Translations under genes and position numbers: made by a program
DNA from: Hymenobacter aerilatus
GTDB taxonomy: Bacteria > Bacteroidota > Bacteroidia > Cytophagales > Hymenobacteraceae
Length of the DNA: 64,000 nucleotides
Direction of reading: 5' to 3'
Assembly (NCBI RefSeq): GCF_022921095.1
Contig: NZ_CP095053.1
Coordinates: 3,452,501 to 3,516,500, forward strand
Part shown: piece by piece, positions 17,219-25,125 of the stretch
How positions within the stretch are numbered: position 1 is the first letter of the stretch
Layout: each line of letters starts with the position of its first letter
Notes under the pieces: generated by a model
Told to the model about the DNA's origin: nothing
Databases searched by the model: none
The model's input: only the letters and a program-made list of their open reading frames with translations

Positions 17219-17944
17219 TCACCCACCAATAAGCTGCTGCATCTGCCGGGCGTTGCCAATAGCCGACGCGTCGATGTCGTTGTTGAAGTAGAGGTAGGCT
17301 TCTCGCACGTGCGGCGCGGCTTGGATTTCGTCCTCCACGCGTTGCAGAAACGCCTCGGGGTAGGGCGACTTATACAGCTCCGGCACCCCATGAAAGCGGT
17401 AGTACACGAGCCCGGTGTTCGTCACCACTTCATCGGGCAGTTCGGGGTGGCTCTGGCCTACGAAGGCAATGTTATTTCGGGCTAGTGCTTGGTACACGTG
17501 CCCCATCCACCAACTGGGGTGCCGAAACTCCACTACGTTTTGGAAGGTCGAATCTAGACTATCAAGGATGCGCTCCAGACGTTCTTCGGAATAGCTTAGC
17601 CGCGGCGGCAGCTGAAACAGTACGGGGCCTAGCTTTTCGCGCAGCCCTTCCTGGGCCGTGCCGTAGAAATCGGCGAGTAGCTGTGCGGTGTCGTGAAACT
17701 GCTTGTAGTGCGTAATCAGGCGGGGCGCTTTCACCGAAAATCGGAACTCGGGCGGGCTCTGCTGGTACCAGCTTTCCATGAACGACAGCTGCGGAAAGCG
17801 GTAAAATGTCACGTTCAGTTCCAACGTGCGGAAGTGCTGACTGTAGAACTCGAACCAGCGCCGTTGCGGGAACTTGTCGGGGTAGAATACGCCTTTCCAG
17901 TGTCGATAGTGGTAGCCAGAACAGCCAACGTGCCAAGTAAGCAT
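17219..17944 (-). CDS. DUF72-family protein (YecE-like)
   Basis: 241 residues from the ATG at 17944, which starts directly at the family opening MLTWHVGCSGYHYRHWKG; an ATG 12 codons earlier is less likely. FPQRRWFEFYSQHFRTLELN, RFSVKAPRLITH, FQLPPRLSYSEERL, VEFRHPSWW and YYRFHGVPELYKSPY follow the DUF72 TIM-barrel pattern. The molecular function of the family is not settled. The C-terminal YLYFNNDIDASAIGNARQM is the family's usual ending. It is convergent with the small membrane peptide. Confidence 0.9.
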   Translation of the reverse strand: MLTWHVGCSGYHYRHWKGVFYPDKFPQRRWFEFYSQHFRTLELNVTFYRFPQLSFMESWYQQSPPEFRFSVKAPRLITHYKQFHDTAQLLADFYGTAQEGLREKLGPVLFQLPPRLSYSEERLERILDSLDSTFQNVVEFRHPSWWMGHVYQALARNNIAFVGQSHPELPDEVVTNTGLVYYRFHGVPELYKSPYPEAFLQRVEDEIQAAPHVREAYLYFNNDIDASAIGNARQMQQLIGG

Positions 17945-18114
17945 ACGCAGAGAAAGAAGTGCCTGGTGTAGCATACGCAAGCCAGCGGGCCATCGGCGAA
18001 AGCCAACAGATCATTATCTTGATGCCCCGTGCAGCTTACTTGCCACTGAGCCGTTGCACGATTTTTTGCCTTCGGGGTCACCCAATGCCGGTTCTTTCTT
18101 TTAGCTGCTACTCT

Positions 18115-20247
18115 ATGAAACACCTTACTACCTCACTGGCTGCGCTCCTGCTTAGCACATCCGCGTACGCCCAATACAGTCAGACTGCCATCAAAACCTT
18201 ACCCTACCCTCAGACCAAAAAGGTCGATACCGAAACGACCTACTTCGGCACCAACGTGGCCGACCCCTACCGCTGGCTCGAAGACGACCAGGCCGCCGAC
18301 ACCAAAGCCTGGGTGCAGGCCGAAAACAAAGTAACGCAGAACTTTCTAGGCCAGATTCCTTACCGCGAGGCCATCAACAAGCGCCTCGAAACGCTGTGGA
18401 ATTATGAGAAATACGGCGCGCCGTTCAAGGAAGGCAAATACACGTATTTCTCGAAAAACACGGGCCTGCAAAGCCAGTCGGTGCTGTACCGGCAAATAGG
18501 TAATGGCGCGCCCGAAGTGTTCTTGGACCCCAACCAATTCTCGAAAGACGGCACCACGTCGCTGGCTGGTCTCAACTTCAGCAAAGACGGCAGCCTGGCC
18601 GCCTACCAGATTTCGGAGGGCGGCTCCGACTGGCGCAAGGTCATCGTGCTGAAAACCGCTGATAAAGCCATTGTAGGCGATACGCTGAAGGATGTGAAGT
18701 TCTCGGGCCTAGCCTGGAAAGGCAACGACGGCTTCTACTACAGCAGCTACGACAAGCCCAAGGAGGGTAGCCAGCTGGCTGGCCTCACGCAGTACCACAA
18801 GCTCTACTACCACAAGCTAGGCACGCCACAGAGCCAAGACAAGCTCATCTTTGGCGGCGATAAAACGCCCCGCCGCTACATCGGCGCCTACCTCACCGAG
18901 GACGAGCGTTTCCTGGTTATCACGGCGGCCAACACCACCACCGGAAACGAGTTATATGTACAGGACCTGAGCAAAGCGGGAAGCGCCATTGTGCCCGTAG
19001 TAGCTGACGAGAAAAACCAGAACAGCATTGTGGAAAACGTGGGCAGCAAGCTCTACATCCACACCAACCTGAACGCACCCAACTTCCGACTGGTGACCGT
19101 GGACGCGGCCAAGCCTACTTCTGCCAACTGGAAAGACCTGATTGCGGAGACGAAGAACGTGCTGGACATTTCCACCGTGGGCGGCAAACTCTTCGCGCAC
19201 TACCTCAAAGACGCTACCTCGCTGATTGAGCAGTACGACCTCAATGGCAAGAAAGAACACGCCATCGACCTACCCTCGGTAGGCTCGGCGGGCGGCTTCG
19301 GCGGCAAGCGCGAGGAGAAGGAAACGTACTACACGTTCACGTCCTACATCTACCCGCCTACCATCTTCAAGTACGACATTGCCACCGGAAAATCGACGGT
19401 CTACAAGAAGCCGAACGTGCAGTTCGACCCCACCAAGTACGAGTCGAAGCAGGTGTTTTACCCTTCCAAGGATGGCACGAAGGTTCCGATGATTATCACC
19501 TATAAAAAGGGCACGGTGATGAACGGCAAGAACCCTACCCTGCTCTACGCCTACGGTGGCTTTGGCGTAAACCTGACGCCGGCCTTTAGCACATCCAACA
19601 TTTTGCTGCTCGAAAACGGCGGCATCTACGCTGTACCCAACCTGCGCGGCGGTGGCGAGTACGGTGAGACCTGGCACCTGGCTGGCACCAAGCTCAACAA
19701 GCAAAACGTGTTCGACGACTTTATTGCCGCCGCCGAGTACCTGATGCAGAACAAGTACACGTCGAAGGACTACCTCGCCATTTCGGGCGGTTCTAACGGC
19801 GGCTTGCTTGTAGGGGCCGTGATGACGCAGCGCCCCGACCTGTGCAAAGTGGCTTTCCCGGCGGTAGGCGTGCTGGATATGCTGCGCTACAACAAGTTCA
19901 CGGCCGGCGCCGGCTGGGCCTACGACTACGGCACCGCCGAAGACTCGAAAGAGATGTTTGAGTACCTCTACAAGTACTCGCCCTACCATGCTCTGAAGCC
20001 AGCGTCCTACCCCGCCACCATGGTCACCACCGCCGACCACGACGACCGGGTAGTACCCGCGCACTCATTTAAGTTTGCCTCGCGCTTGCAGGAAATGCAG
20101 AAAGGCTCGGCCCCGGTGCTCATCCGCATCGAGACGAAAGCCGGCCACGGCGCCGGCCGCTCCACGGCCCAGGTCATCAGCGAGCAGACCGATAAGTGGG
20201 CGTTCATGTTCTACAACATGGGCGTGCCGTACAAGGGCGCGCAGTAA
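18115..20247 (+). CDS. Secreted prolyl oligopeptidase (S9A)
   Basis: 710 residues from the ATG at 18115, which opens a signal peptide (MKHLTTSLAALLLSTSAYAQ). The 52-codon upstream extension has no signal character. YFGTNVADPYRWLEDD near residue 45 is the family opening, followed by the seven-bladed propeller and the alpha/beta-hydrolase domain. The triad: Ser560 in GGSNGGLL, Asp in TTADHDDRVVP (about 643) and His678 in KAGHGAGR. It cuts after proline in short peptides, in the periplasm. This is the second secreted S9 peptidase in the window, of a different branch from the one at 3513. A strong bidirectional terminator follows. Confidence 0.93.
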   Translation: MKHLTTSLAALLLSTSAYAQYSQTAIKTLPYPQTKKVDTETTYFGTNVADPYRWLEDDQAADTKAWVQAENKVTQNFLGQIPYREAINKRLETLWNYEKYGAPFKEGKYTYFSKNTGLQSQSVLYRQIGNGAPEVFLDPNQFSKDGTTSLAGLNFSKDGSLAAYQISEGGSDWRKVIVLKTADKAIVGDTLKDVKFSGLAWKGNDGFYYSSYDKPKEGSQLAGLTQYHKLYYHKLGTPQSQDKLIFGGDKTPRRYIGAYLTEDERFLVITAANTTTGNELYVQDLSKAGSAIVPVVADEKNQNSIVENVGSKLYIHTNLNAPNFRLVTVDAAKPTSANWKDLIAETKNVLDISTVGGKLFAHYLKDATSLIEQYDLNGKKEHAIDLPSVGSAGGFGGKREEKETYYTFTSYIYPPTIFKYDIATGKSTVYKKPNVQFDPTKYESKQVFYPSKDGTKVPMIITYKKGTVMNGKNPTLLYAYGGFGVNLTPAFSTSNILLLENGGIYAVPNLRGGGEYGETWHLAGTKLNKQNVFDDFIAAAEYLMQNKYTSKDYLAISGGSNGGLLVGAVMTQRPDLCKVAFPAVGVLDMLRYNKFTAGAGWAYDYGTAEDSKEMFEYLYKYSPYHALKPASYPATMVTTADHDDRVVPAHSFKFASRLQEMQKGSAPVLIRIETKAGHGAGRSTAQVISEQTDKWAFMFYNMGVPYKGAQ

Positions 20248-20256
20248 GCACTCATC

Positions 20257-20306
20257 AAAAGCCAAAGAGGCAACCCTACCGTGGTAGGGCTGCCTCTTTG
20301 GCTTTT
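20257..20306. terminator. Bidirectional intrinsic terminator
   Basis: 24-bp arms (AAAAGCCAAAGAGGCA... / ...TGCCTCTTTGGCTTTT) with one mismatch and a 2-nt loop lie between the convergent peptidase and lipoprotein genes. Confidence 0.9.
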
Positions 20307-20316
20307 ATGCTTGATA

Positions 20317-20838
20317 CTAGAAAGCAATGTAAGTCGTAGTCGTTTTTGTTGTAGAAGTTACATCAAGTCGCCTTACAACGGTAGTCGTACGAAGTTGCAT
20401 TGTCGTGGATGTCAGCTGAAGTAATTCTGCTTTTTCTGTATGATCGGTGCCATTCAATTTTCCTGAAACAGTCAATTCTGTTTCATCAGCATTCAACGAC
20501 CATGTGAATATCTGTGTCTGAGGATCTGTTGTGGAACACTTTGTAGCTCCCTCGTCAGCAACTATAGTTTTATCTATGTTATACTTTGCAAAATTGTCTT
20601 TTTGGCAGCTTGTGAGTCTTGTATAGCCATCGAAACCAGTTGCTATAGGTGATATTCCCTCGGCAGTTACCGTTCCCGTTGCTGATATAGCTGTAATACG
20701 CCAGTTTTTAGCTGTCAGCATTGTCTCTTTCGCCGTAAGCTTGGATGTGGGTGCTGCTTGATCAGCATCTTCTTTGGTGCAGCCAACCATTAATAAGGCT
20801 GCGCACAGCCCGATTGTGTACGCGTAAAATTTAGTCAT
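20317..20838 (-). CDS. Lipocalin-like lipoprotein of unknown function
   Basis: 173 residues. The lipobox LMVGC places the lipidated cysteine at residue 20. The mature part (LTAKNWRITAISATG, about 39-53, then beta-rich segments with SLNADETELTVSG) looks like the lipocalin-like fold common in Bacteroidota lipoproteins (...W.L..I...G...). The two internal Cys (SCQKDN and TKCSTT) could form a disulphide. Codon use is AT-richer than in neighbouring genes, suggesting a more recent origin. The tail is threonine-rich. The role is unknown. Confidence 0.75.
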   Translation of the reverse strand: MTKFYAYTIGLCAALLMVGCTKEDADQAAPTSKLTAKETMLTAKNWRITAISATGTVTAEGISPIATGFDGYTRLTSCQKDNFAKYNIDKTIVADEGATKCSTTDPQTQIFTWSLNADETELTVSGKLNGTDHTEKAELLQLTSTTMQLRTTTVVRRLDVTSTTKTTTTYIAF

Positions 20839-21002
20839 GAACTAAAAGGAATTGTATAAAATGAAATCACATGGTGTGCATAAGCCAATATGTTGCCGTA
20901 AAATTGTATATTTTTAATAAATATAACCTGAACCTGTTTCTTACATATAGTATCTTTGGTTAACCCTATTTACTACAACATCCGAATTAGGAATTTGGTC
21001 GA

Positions 21003-21855
21003 TTAGGCTAAAACACCTACATCAGACTGTATCGATTCGCTACCTGCACTCCCTACCTTTTGCCGCGCTACGGGCTGCACAAATCGCCCACTCCGTAGTT
21101 CCTGCCGCAGCTGCCATAGTTCCTCGTGTAGTGCCGCAATCCGTGCCGGCCACTTCGGCGTCGCAATCATCCGTATCGCGTTCGATGAAAAACGTGGCCA
21201 GGGTAGCCGTGAAGTAGCCGAACACCGTGAAGCCGTACAGCGCCAGCAAGAAGCACAACGCGCGGCCTTCGGGCGTGCGGGGCCAGTAGTCGCTGCCCAG
21301 GCTGATGAGCACCATGGCCGTCCACCACAGCGCCTCGGGGTAGGTGGTGAGGCCGCCGGGCTCTTGGTTTTCGAAGGCGTACATGCCGGCCGCGCCCAGT
21401 AGCAGCACCACTACCGTTACACCCAGCACATATCCTACCCCGCGCTGCCCGAAGCTGCTCGACAACGCCCGCATCCCTCGGTTCAGGGAGCCCACTACCT
21501 TCACCAGCCGCAGCCCGCGCACCGCCCGTGCCGCCCGAAACACCCGCGCCAGCCGAAACAGCCGCAGCGCCGGCGCCAGCAGTGAAATCAGCGTGATGAC
21601 GTTATTTTTCAGAAACGGCAGCTTCTGGGGAGCCAGCGTGAACTTGAGCAGGAAATCCAGGATGAACACCACCCAGATGCCGTTGCTCAGGATTTGCAAG
21701 GCGGGTGTGAGGCCCCAGATCAACTCAACCCCCAGCAGCACCAACTACACAAAGCCCAGCACCAGCATGGGCGTTTCCTGCCAGTCCGTTATTTGCGCCA
21801 GTAGCTCGTGGCGCTCCTGTTGCAACTGTTCCTTTTCGGTGGGAGGGGTAGGCAT
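21003..21855 (-). pseudogene. Voltage-gated-type ion channel (ion_trans family), broken by a stop and a frameshift
   Basis: Reading from the ATG at 21855 gives MPTPPTEKEQLQQERHELLA and then TDWQETPMLVLGFV before an in-frame TAG (21745-21747), then LVLLGVELIWG and the rest of a six-helix channel: S4-like arginine repeats (RLFRLARVFRAARAVRGLRL), a pore region with SLGSDYWPRT, and FFIERDTDD. After AEVAG the frame changes near 21138-21146: the other frame reads IAALHEELWQLRQELRSGRF and ends at 21003, a normal coiled tail for this family. So there are two independent lesions: a nonsense codon (possibly from TGG) and a 1-nt insertion or 2-nt deletion. The longest intact frame (21040-21744) lacks the first helix start and has a nonsense tail. 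Sequencing errors are possible but two in one gene is less likely. Confidence 0.8.
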
Positions 21856-22184
21856 GCGAATGCCAATGGTGTGCGTCTATTCCATACGCGGCGAGGTAGA
21901 GGGAGTTGGTTTGCTAATAGCCACCTCACCGTGTAGCAGCCAGTCGCCGCGAGCGAACTACAGAAAGTGGCAGGGCGCTGCTTTTAGATAGAACCAGACG
22001 CCTGCTCCAGCGTCATCCGCCAAGGCATTATGATGTCTTAAATAAATTTTTACGCATCAACTTTGAAATACAAAGTTCTTTCACATCCTTTGTATCGCAC
22101 ATCGCTACGGAGCCTCTCTCAAGCGTGGCATCCTGAATAACAGTATGTTTCACTTCTAATTTCATCACTACAACTCATCTTCTT
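21856..22184. other. 329-bp intergenic region with a short palindrome
   Basis: No open frame or repeat family is recognised except the palindrome at 22059-22077. The right half is AT-richer and probably holds the promoter for the membrane-protein pair. Confidence 0.5.
22059..22077. promoter_or_regulatory. Candidate operator palindrome upstream of the membrane-protein pair
   Basis: AACTTTG - AAATA - CAAAGTT: 7-bp perfect arms, 108 bp before the start at 22185, in an AT-rich stretch. No regulator gene is adjacent. Confidence 0.4.
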
Positions 22185-22760
22185 ATGTCACTCTCCAAAA
22201 GCCTTCTTCTCGTTGCCTTGGCTACCGGGCTGCTCCTGCTGATTCCGTTAGTAGCGATGCAGTACACTGCCGAGGTAAACTGGACCTTCTCCGACTTTGT
22301 GTTTGGCGCCGTGGTGTTATTTGGAGCGGGCTCCACGTTCGTCTTAATTGCCCGAATGGGCAGCAACGGCACGTACCGGGTGGCTGCCGGCGTGGGGGTG
22401 GTAGCGGGGCTACTACTGGTGTGGGCCAATGCAGCTGTGGGCTTAGTAGGAAGCGAGGATAACCCCGCCAATCTGCTCTACGGCGGCGTGCTAGCCGTTG
22501 CCCTACTTGGGGCTTTCGTTGCACGGTTCCGCCCATTGGGCATGTCCAACGCCATGTTTGCGGCGGCGCTTACCTATGTGCTCGTCACGGCCATTGCGCT
22601 GTTTGTATGGACACCCTCGGGTGAGGCGGCCGAACCGCAAGTACGCCTACTGAATGTGCTGGTCGCCAACGGCGTGTTTGCCGCTATCTGGGCCGTTGCG
22701 GGCGTGCTGTTCCGCCGCGCCAGTGCCGTGGGTTCCGCTCCGAACCGGCAATTGGCTTAG
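22185..22760 (+). CDS. Multi-span membrane protein, paralogue 1
   Basis: 191 residues with five or six membrane segments. MSLSKSLLLVALATGLLLLI opens the first helix; NGTYRVAAGVGVVAGLLLVW and VGLVGSEDNPANLLYGGVLA are the best conserved parts and recur in the next gene. No catalytic motif is seen. The SEDNPANL loop between helices is the likely functional signature. I do not recognise a named family or function. Confidence 0.75.
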   Translation: MSLSKSLLLVALATGLLLLIPLVAMQYTAEVNWTFSDFVFGAVVLFGAGSTFVLIARMGSNGTYRVAAGVGVVAGLLLVWANAAVGLVGSEDNPANLLYGGVLAVALLGAFVARFRPLGMSNAMFAAALTYVLVTAIALFVWTPSGEAAEPQVRLLNVLVANGVFAAIWAVAGVLFRRASAVGSAPNRQLA

Positions 22761-22805
22761 CCCACGTGCTCTACCCTACCTCCTCCTTCGTTTAGCACTA
22801 CCCAT

Positions 22806-23354
22806 ATGGCTCTCAGTAACCGTACTTTTCCGCTAACCCTAGCCGCTCTGTGTCTGTTGTCTATCCCCTTCGTGGTAGCTCAGTTTAACAATGGAGTCGT
22901 ATGGACTTTGGCTAACTTCATCATTGCTGGCATCCTGCTACTAGGCGCAGGTCTTTTGTATCTCTTGGTTGCAAGCACAGCCCGCAATGGCACTTACCGG
23001 CTAGCGGCTGGGGTAGCGGTGGCGGCAACGTTCCTGCTCGTGTGGGGCAATTTGGCCGTGGGGTTTATTGGGAATGAGAACAACCCCGCTAACCTACTGT
23101 ACATCGGCGTGCTGGCCGTTGGTTTCATTGGGGCCGTTGTAGCGCAGCTCCAGCCACTGGGTATGGCCAAGGCTATATTTGCCGCAGCTCTTACCCAATT
23201 TGCCGTTCCGTTTGTGGCCCTATCCATCTGGCGGCCAGAGCTTACCCTAGGGGTCTTGTGGGTGATTGTGCTGAATACATTGTTTGCTGGAATTTGGGTA
23301 ATGTCGGGGTGGCTGTTTCGGCGAGCTGGAGCCATTGGTACTAGGACAAACTAG
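22806..23354 (+). CDS. Multi-span membrane protein, paralogue 2
   Basis: 182 residues, same topology and signature as its upstream neighbour (NGTYRLAAGVAVAATFLLVW, VGFIGNENNPANLLYIGVLA, LGMAKAIFAAALTQF). The two clearly arose by tandem duplication and are 45 bp apart, so probably one transcript. Function unknown. The AT-rich island begins about 100 bp after its stop. Confidence 0.75.
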   Translation: MALSNRTFPLTLAALCLLSIPFVVAQFNNGVVWTLANFIIAGILLLGAGLLYLLVASTARNGTYRLAAGVAVAATFLLVWGNLAVGFIGNENNPANLLYIGVLAVGFIGAVVAQLQPLGMAKAIFAAALTQFAVPFVALSIWRPELTLGVLWVIVLNTLFAGIWVMSGWLFRRAGAIGTRTN

Positions 23355-23458
23355 ATGGTGGATGTTTGGTAACTGTCCCGCGTGCCCGCCACTGAAGGAA
23401 CTACAGCTTCTTTGTAGCTTGCGACTATTTCTGCCAAGGTTTATCTTCAAGCATATTT

Positions 23459-24223
23459 GTGGTTACTAGTATACTAAAATTATTTAGCTCATTAATACTT
23501 AATGGCTTTGCACATTATAATCTCAATAATCGAATTGAATATTTTAAGCTTAGGTTGAGGTGGCATAACCCTCCTGAAGTCAAGCGTGTAGTTGATAAAC
23601 CAATATATATACGTCAGACATTCGTTTTGTCACTGAAGACTAGCTTAAATAGAAGGGCGATTTTTAAGAACAGGTTTGATAATGAGAATCTTAAATATGT
23701 TATCATTGATGGCTTCACTGGACTCGATGCTTATATATTCCCAAATGCAATTAGTGTAAGGTCAAAACAATACCTTTCTAAAGGCAGTATTGGCTGTTGG
23801 CTTGGGCACTATTCAATCTGGATGGAAGCAGCTAACCAAAAACTTGAGTATTCAATGATATTTGAAGATGATGTAATTCTTACTAAGGATTTCAATAATT
23901 TATTAAGCTGCGCATTCGATAAAGTTCCATCTGACTTTGACATATTATTTCTAAACTCTGGAAACAACTATCCTCATAACAAACGTTTTATTGTAAATGA
24001 ACTTTTTTTTACTCCTTATCAAATTAGGAATGGAGCCTATGGTTACATTATTAGTTATAACGGAGCAATAAAGCTTTTAAATATGATACCAACCGTACAA
24101 GTAACACGAGGCGGAGTTGATTCGGCTATTGGGGTATTAATCAGGAATAAGAGGATAACAGCTTACCATCTTAATGAGCCGCTCTGCTGGGTTGATTTTT
24201 CATTTATTAGTAGTATCAAGTAA
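23459..24223 (+). CDS. Glycosyltransferase family 25 (LPS glycosyltransferase-like)
   Basis: 254 residues. TFVLSLKTSLNRRAIFKNRF, IDGFTGLDA, GSIGCWLGHYSIW and the acidic FEDDV motif are the GT25 pattern; members transfer galactose or another sugar to LPS or surface glycans. The start is uncertain: GTG at 23459 is the first plausible codon, and the family domain begins near residue 52. Base composition is strikingly AT-rich with AAA, ATT, TTA codons, unlike every neighbour outside 23400-25060, which points to horizontal acquisition. It stands 5 bp ahead of the next AT-rich gene. Confidence 0.78.
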   Translation: MVTSILKLFSSLILNGFAHYNLNNRIEYFKLRLRWHNPPEVKRVVDKPIYIRQTFVLSLKTSLNRRAIFKNRFDNENLKYVIIDGFTGLDAYIFPNAISVRSKQYLSKGSIGCWLGHYSIWMEAANQKLEYSMIFEDDVILTKDFNNLLSCAFDKVPSDFDILFLNSGNNYPHNKRFIVNELFFTPYQIRNGAYGYIISYNGAIKLLNMIPTVQVTRGGVDSAIGVLIRNKRITAYHLNEPLCWVDFSFISSIK

Positions 24224-24228
24224 AATTA

Positions 24229-24957
24229 ATGGAAAATTTCTTCACAAGTGAATCTATCGCCTTGTTGGCATTAGGCCTAATTATCGTTGGGATTATTAAA
24301 TTTATTTATTATTACAAAGCATTCAATATTGCAATTTTAAGGTATATAGAATCATCGGAAATACTGGTGTTATTCGCTGATAATATTTCAATAGCAGCTG
24401 CAGTAGTCTTACTTCTTTTACCACCGTATATGTACTCTATATTACCTTATGTACAAAGTGAGGCAAATGTTAACTATTCTTTTACTGAAAGGTTGAGCAA
24501 CTATTGGAGTGTGCTTTCAACACACTTTATTTATCAATCTATAATAGCTACAGCAGGCATTATATTCACTTTTATTCGCAAAAGAATAACAAAATATGAA
24601 CGTTGGACTTATCTCCCTTTGTCAGTATTTATTATCTTCATTCTACCTTTATTAACCATTGAAGCTGGTTATTGGGCTATTCCTGTTATAAAGCCTGCTA
24701 ACGTTGTTATGCTTGGACTTGTATCTAATTTCATTGTTCTGATACTCCTTGCTACTCACAATGAAATATATAAGGTAAAAAAACGAGGATTTTTTAACAA
24801 AATGTCGTTTGAGTTTGAAGATAATACAGTTATTCCTAACGATGCGTACTTTGTAGGCAAGGTAAAATCTTTTATTTTCTTTTATAACCCTATCAATAAT
24901 GAATCAATTACTTACTCTACAAGCAAACTAAAATGCGTAAAATATAAACCAAATTAA
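24229..24957 (+). CDS. Membrane protein of unknown function (AT-rich island)
   Basis: 242 residues with about four membrane segments (starting ALLALGLIIVGIIKFIYYY, then ISIAAAVVLLLLPPYMYSIL, LSVFIIFILPLLTI and VVMLGLVSNFIVLILLA) and a soluble C-terminal part of about 60 residues (FEFEDNTVIPNDAYFVGKVK). No named domain is recognised. It starts 5 bp after the GT25 stop and shares its AT-rich composition, so the two were likely acquired together. Confidence 0.7.
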   Translation: MENFFTSESIALLALGLIIVGIIKFIYYYKAFNIAILRYIESSEILVLFADNISIAAAVVLLLLPPYMYSILPYVQSEANVNYSFTERLSNYWSVLSTHFIYQSIIATAGIIFTFIRKRITKYERWTYLPLSVFIIFILPLLTIEAGYWAIPVIKPANVVMLGLVSNFIVLILLATHNEIYKVKKRGFFNKMSFEFEDNTVIPNDAYFVGKVKSFIFFYNPINNESITYSTSKLKCVKYKPN

Positions 24958-24988
24958 ACGAAGACTTTTCACAGGATTAAGACTAGCA

Positions 24989-25029
24989 TTGACAAAAAGG
25001 CATATTTTATATTTGATTGATTAATCAAT
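24989..25029 (+). promoter_or_regulatory. clpB promoter with adjacent palindrome
   Basis: TTGACA at 24989-24994 and a Bacteroidota -7 box TATATTTG at 25008-25015 stand 97 bp or more before the clpB start. Immediately after the -7 box is the perfect 14-bp palindrome ATTGATTAATCAAT (25016-25029), placed over the expected transcription start, a natural site for a repressor. Confidence 0.5.
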
Positions 25030-25125
25030 TCAGACAAAACGTCAGACAAAATCCCCTAGCACCTCGTTTGCTATGTTCTGCGTAGAACTTCCTAACCCGA
25101 AGCACCTACTAAGACTCTAGCAATC

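Noticed and set aside
19270..20064. 264-residue minus-strand frame rich in Val, Gly and Arg
   Set aside because: Antisense to the prolyl oligopeptidase catalytic domain; no domain or signal.
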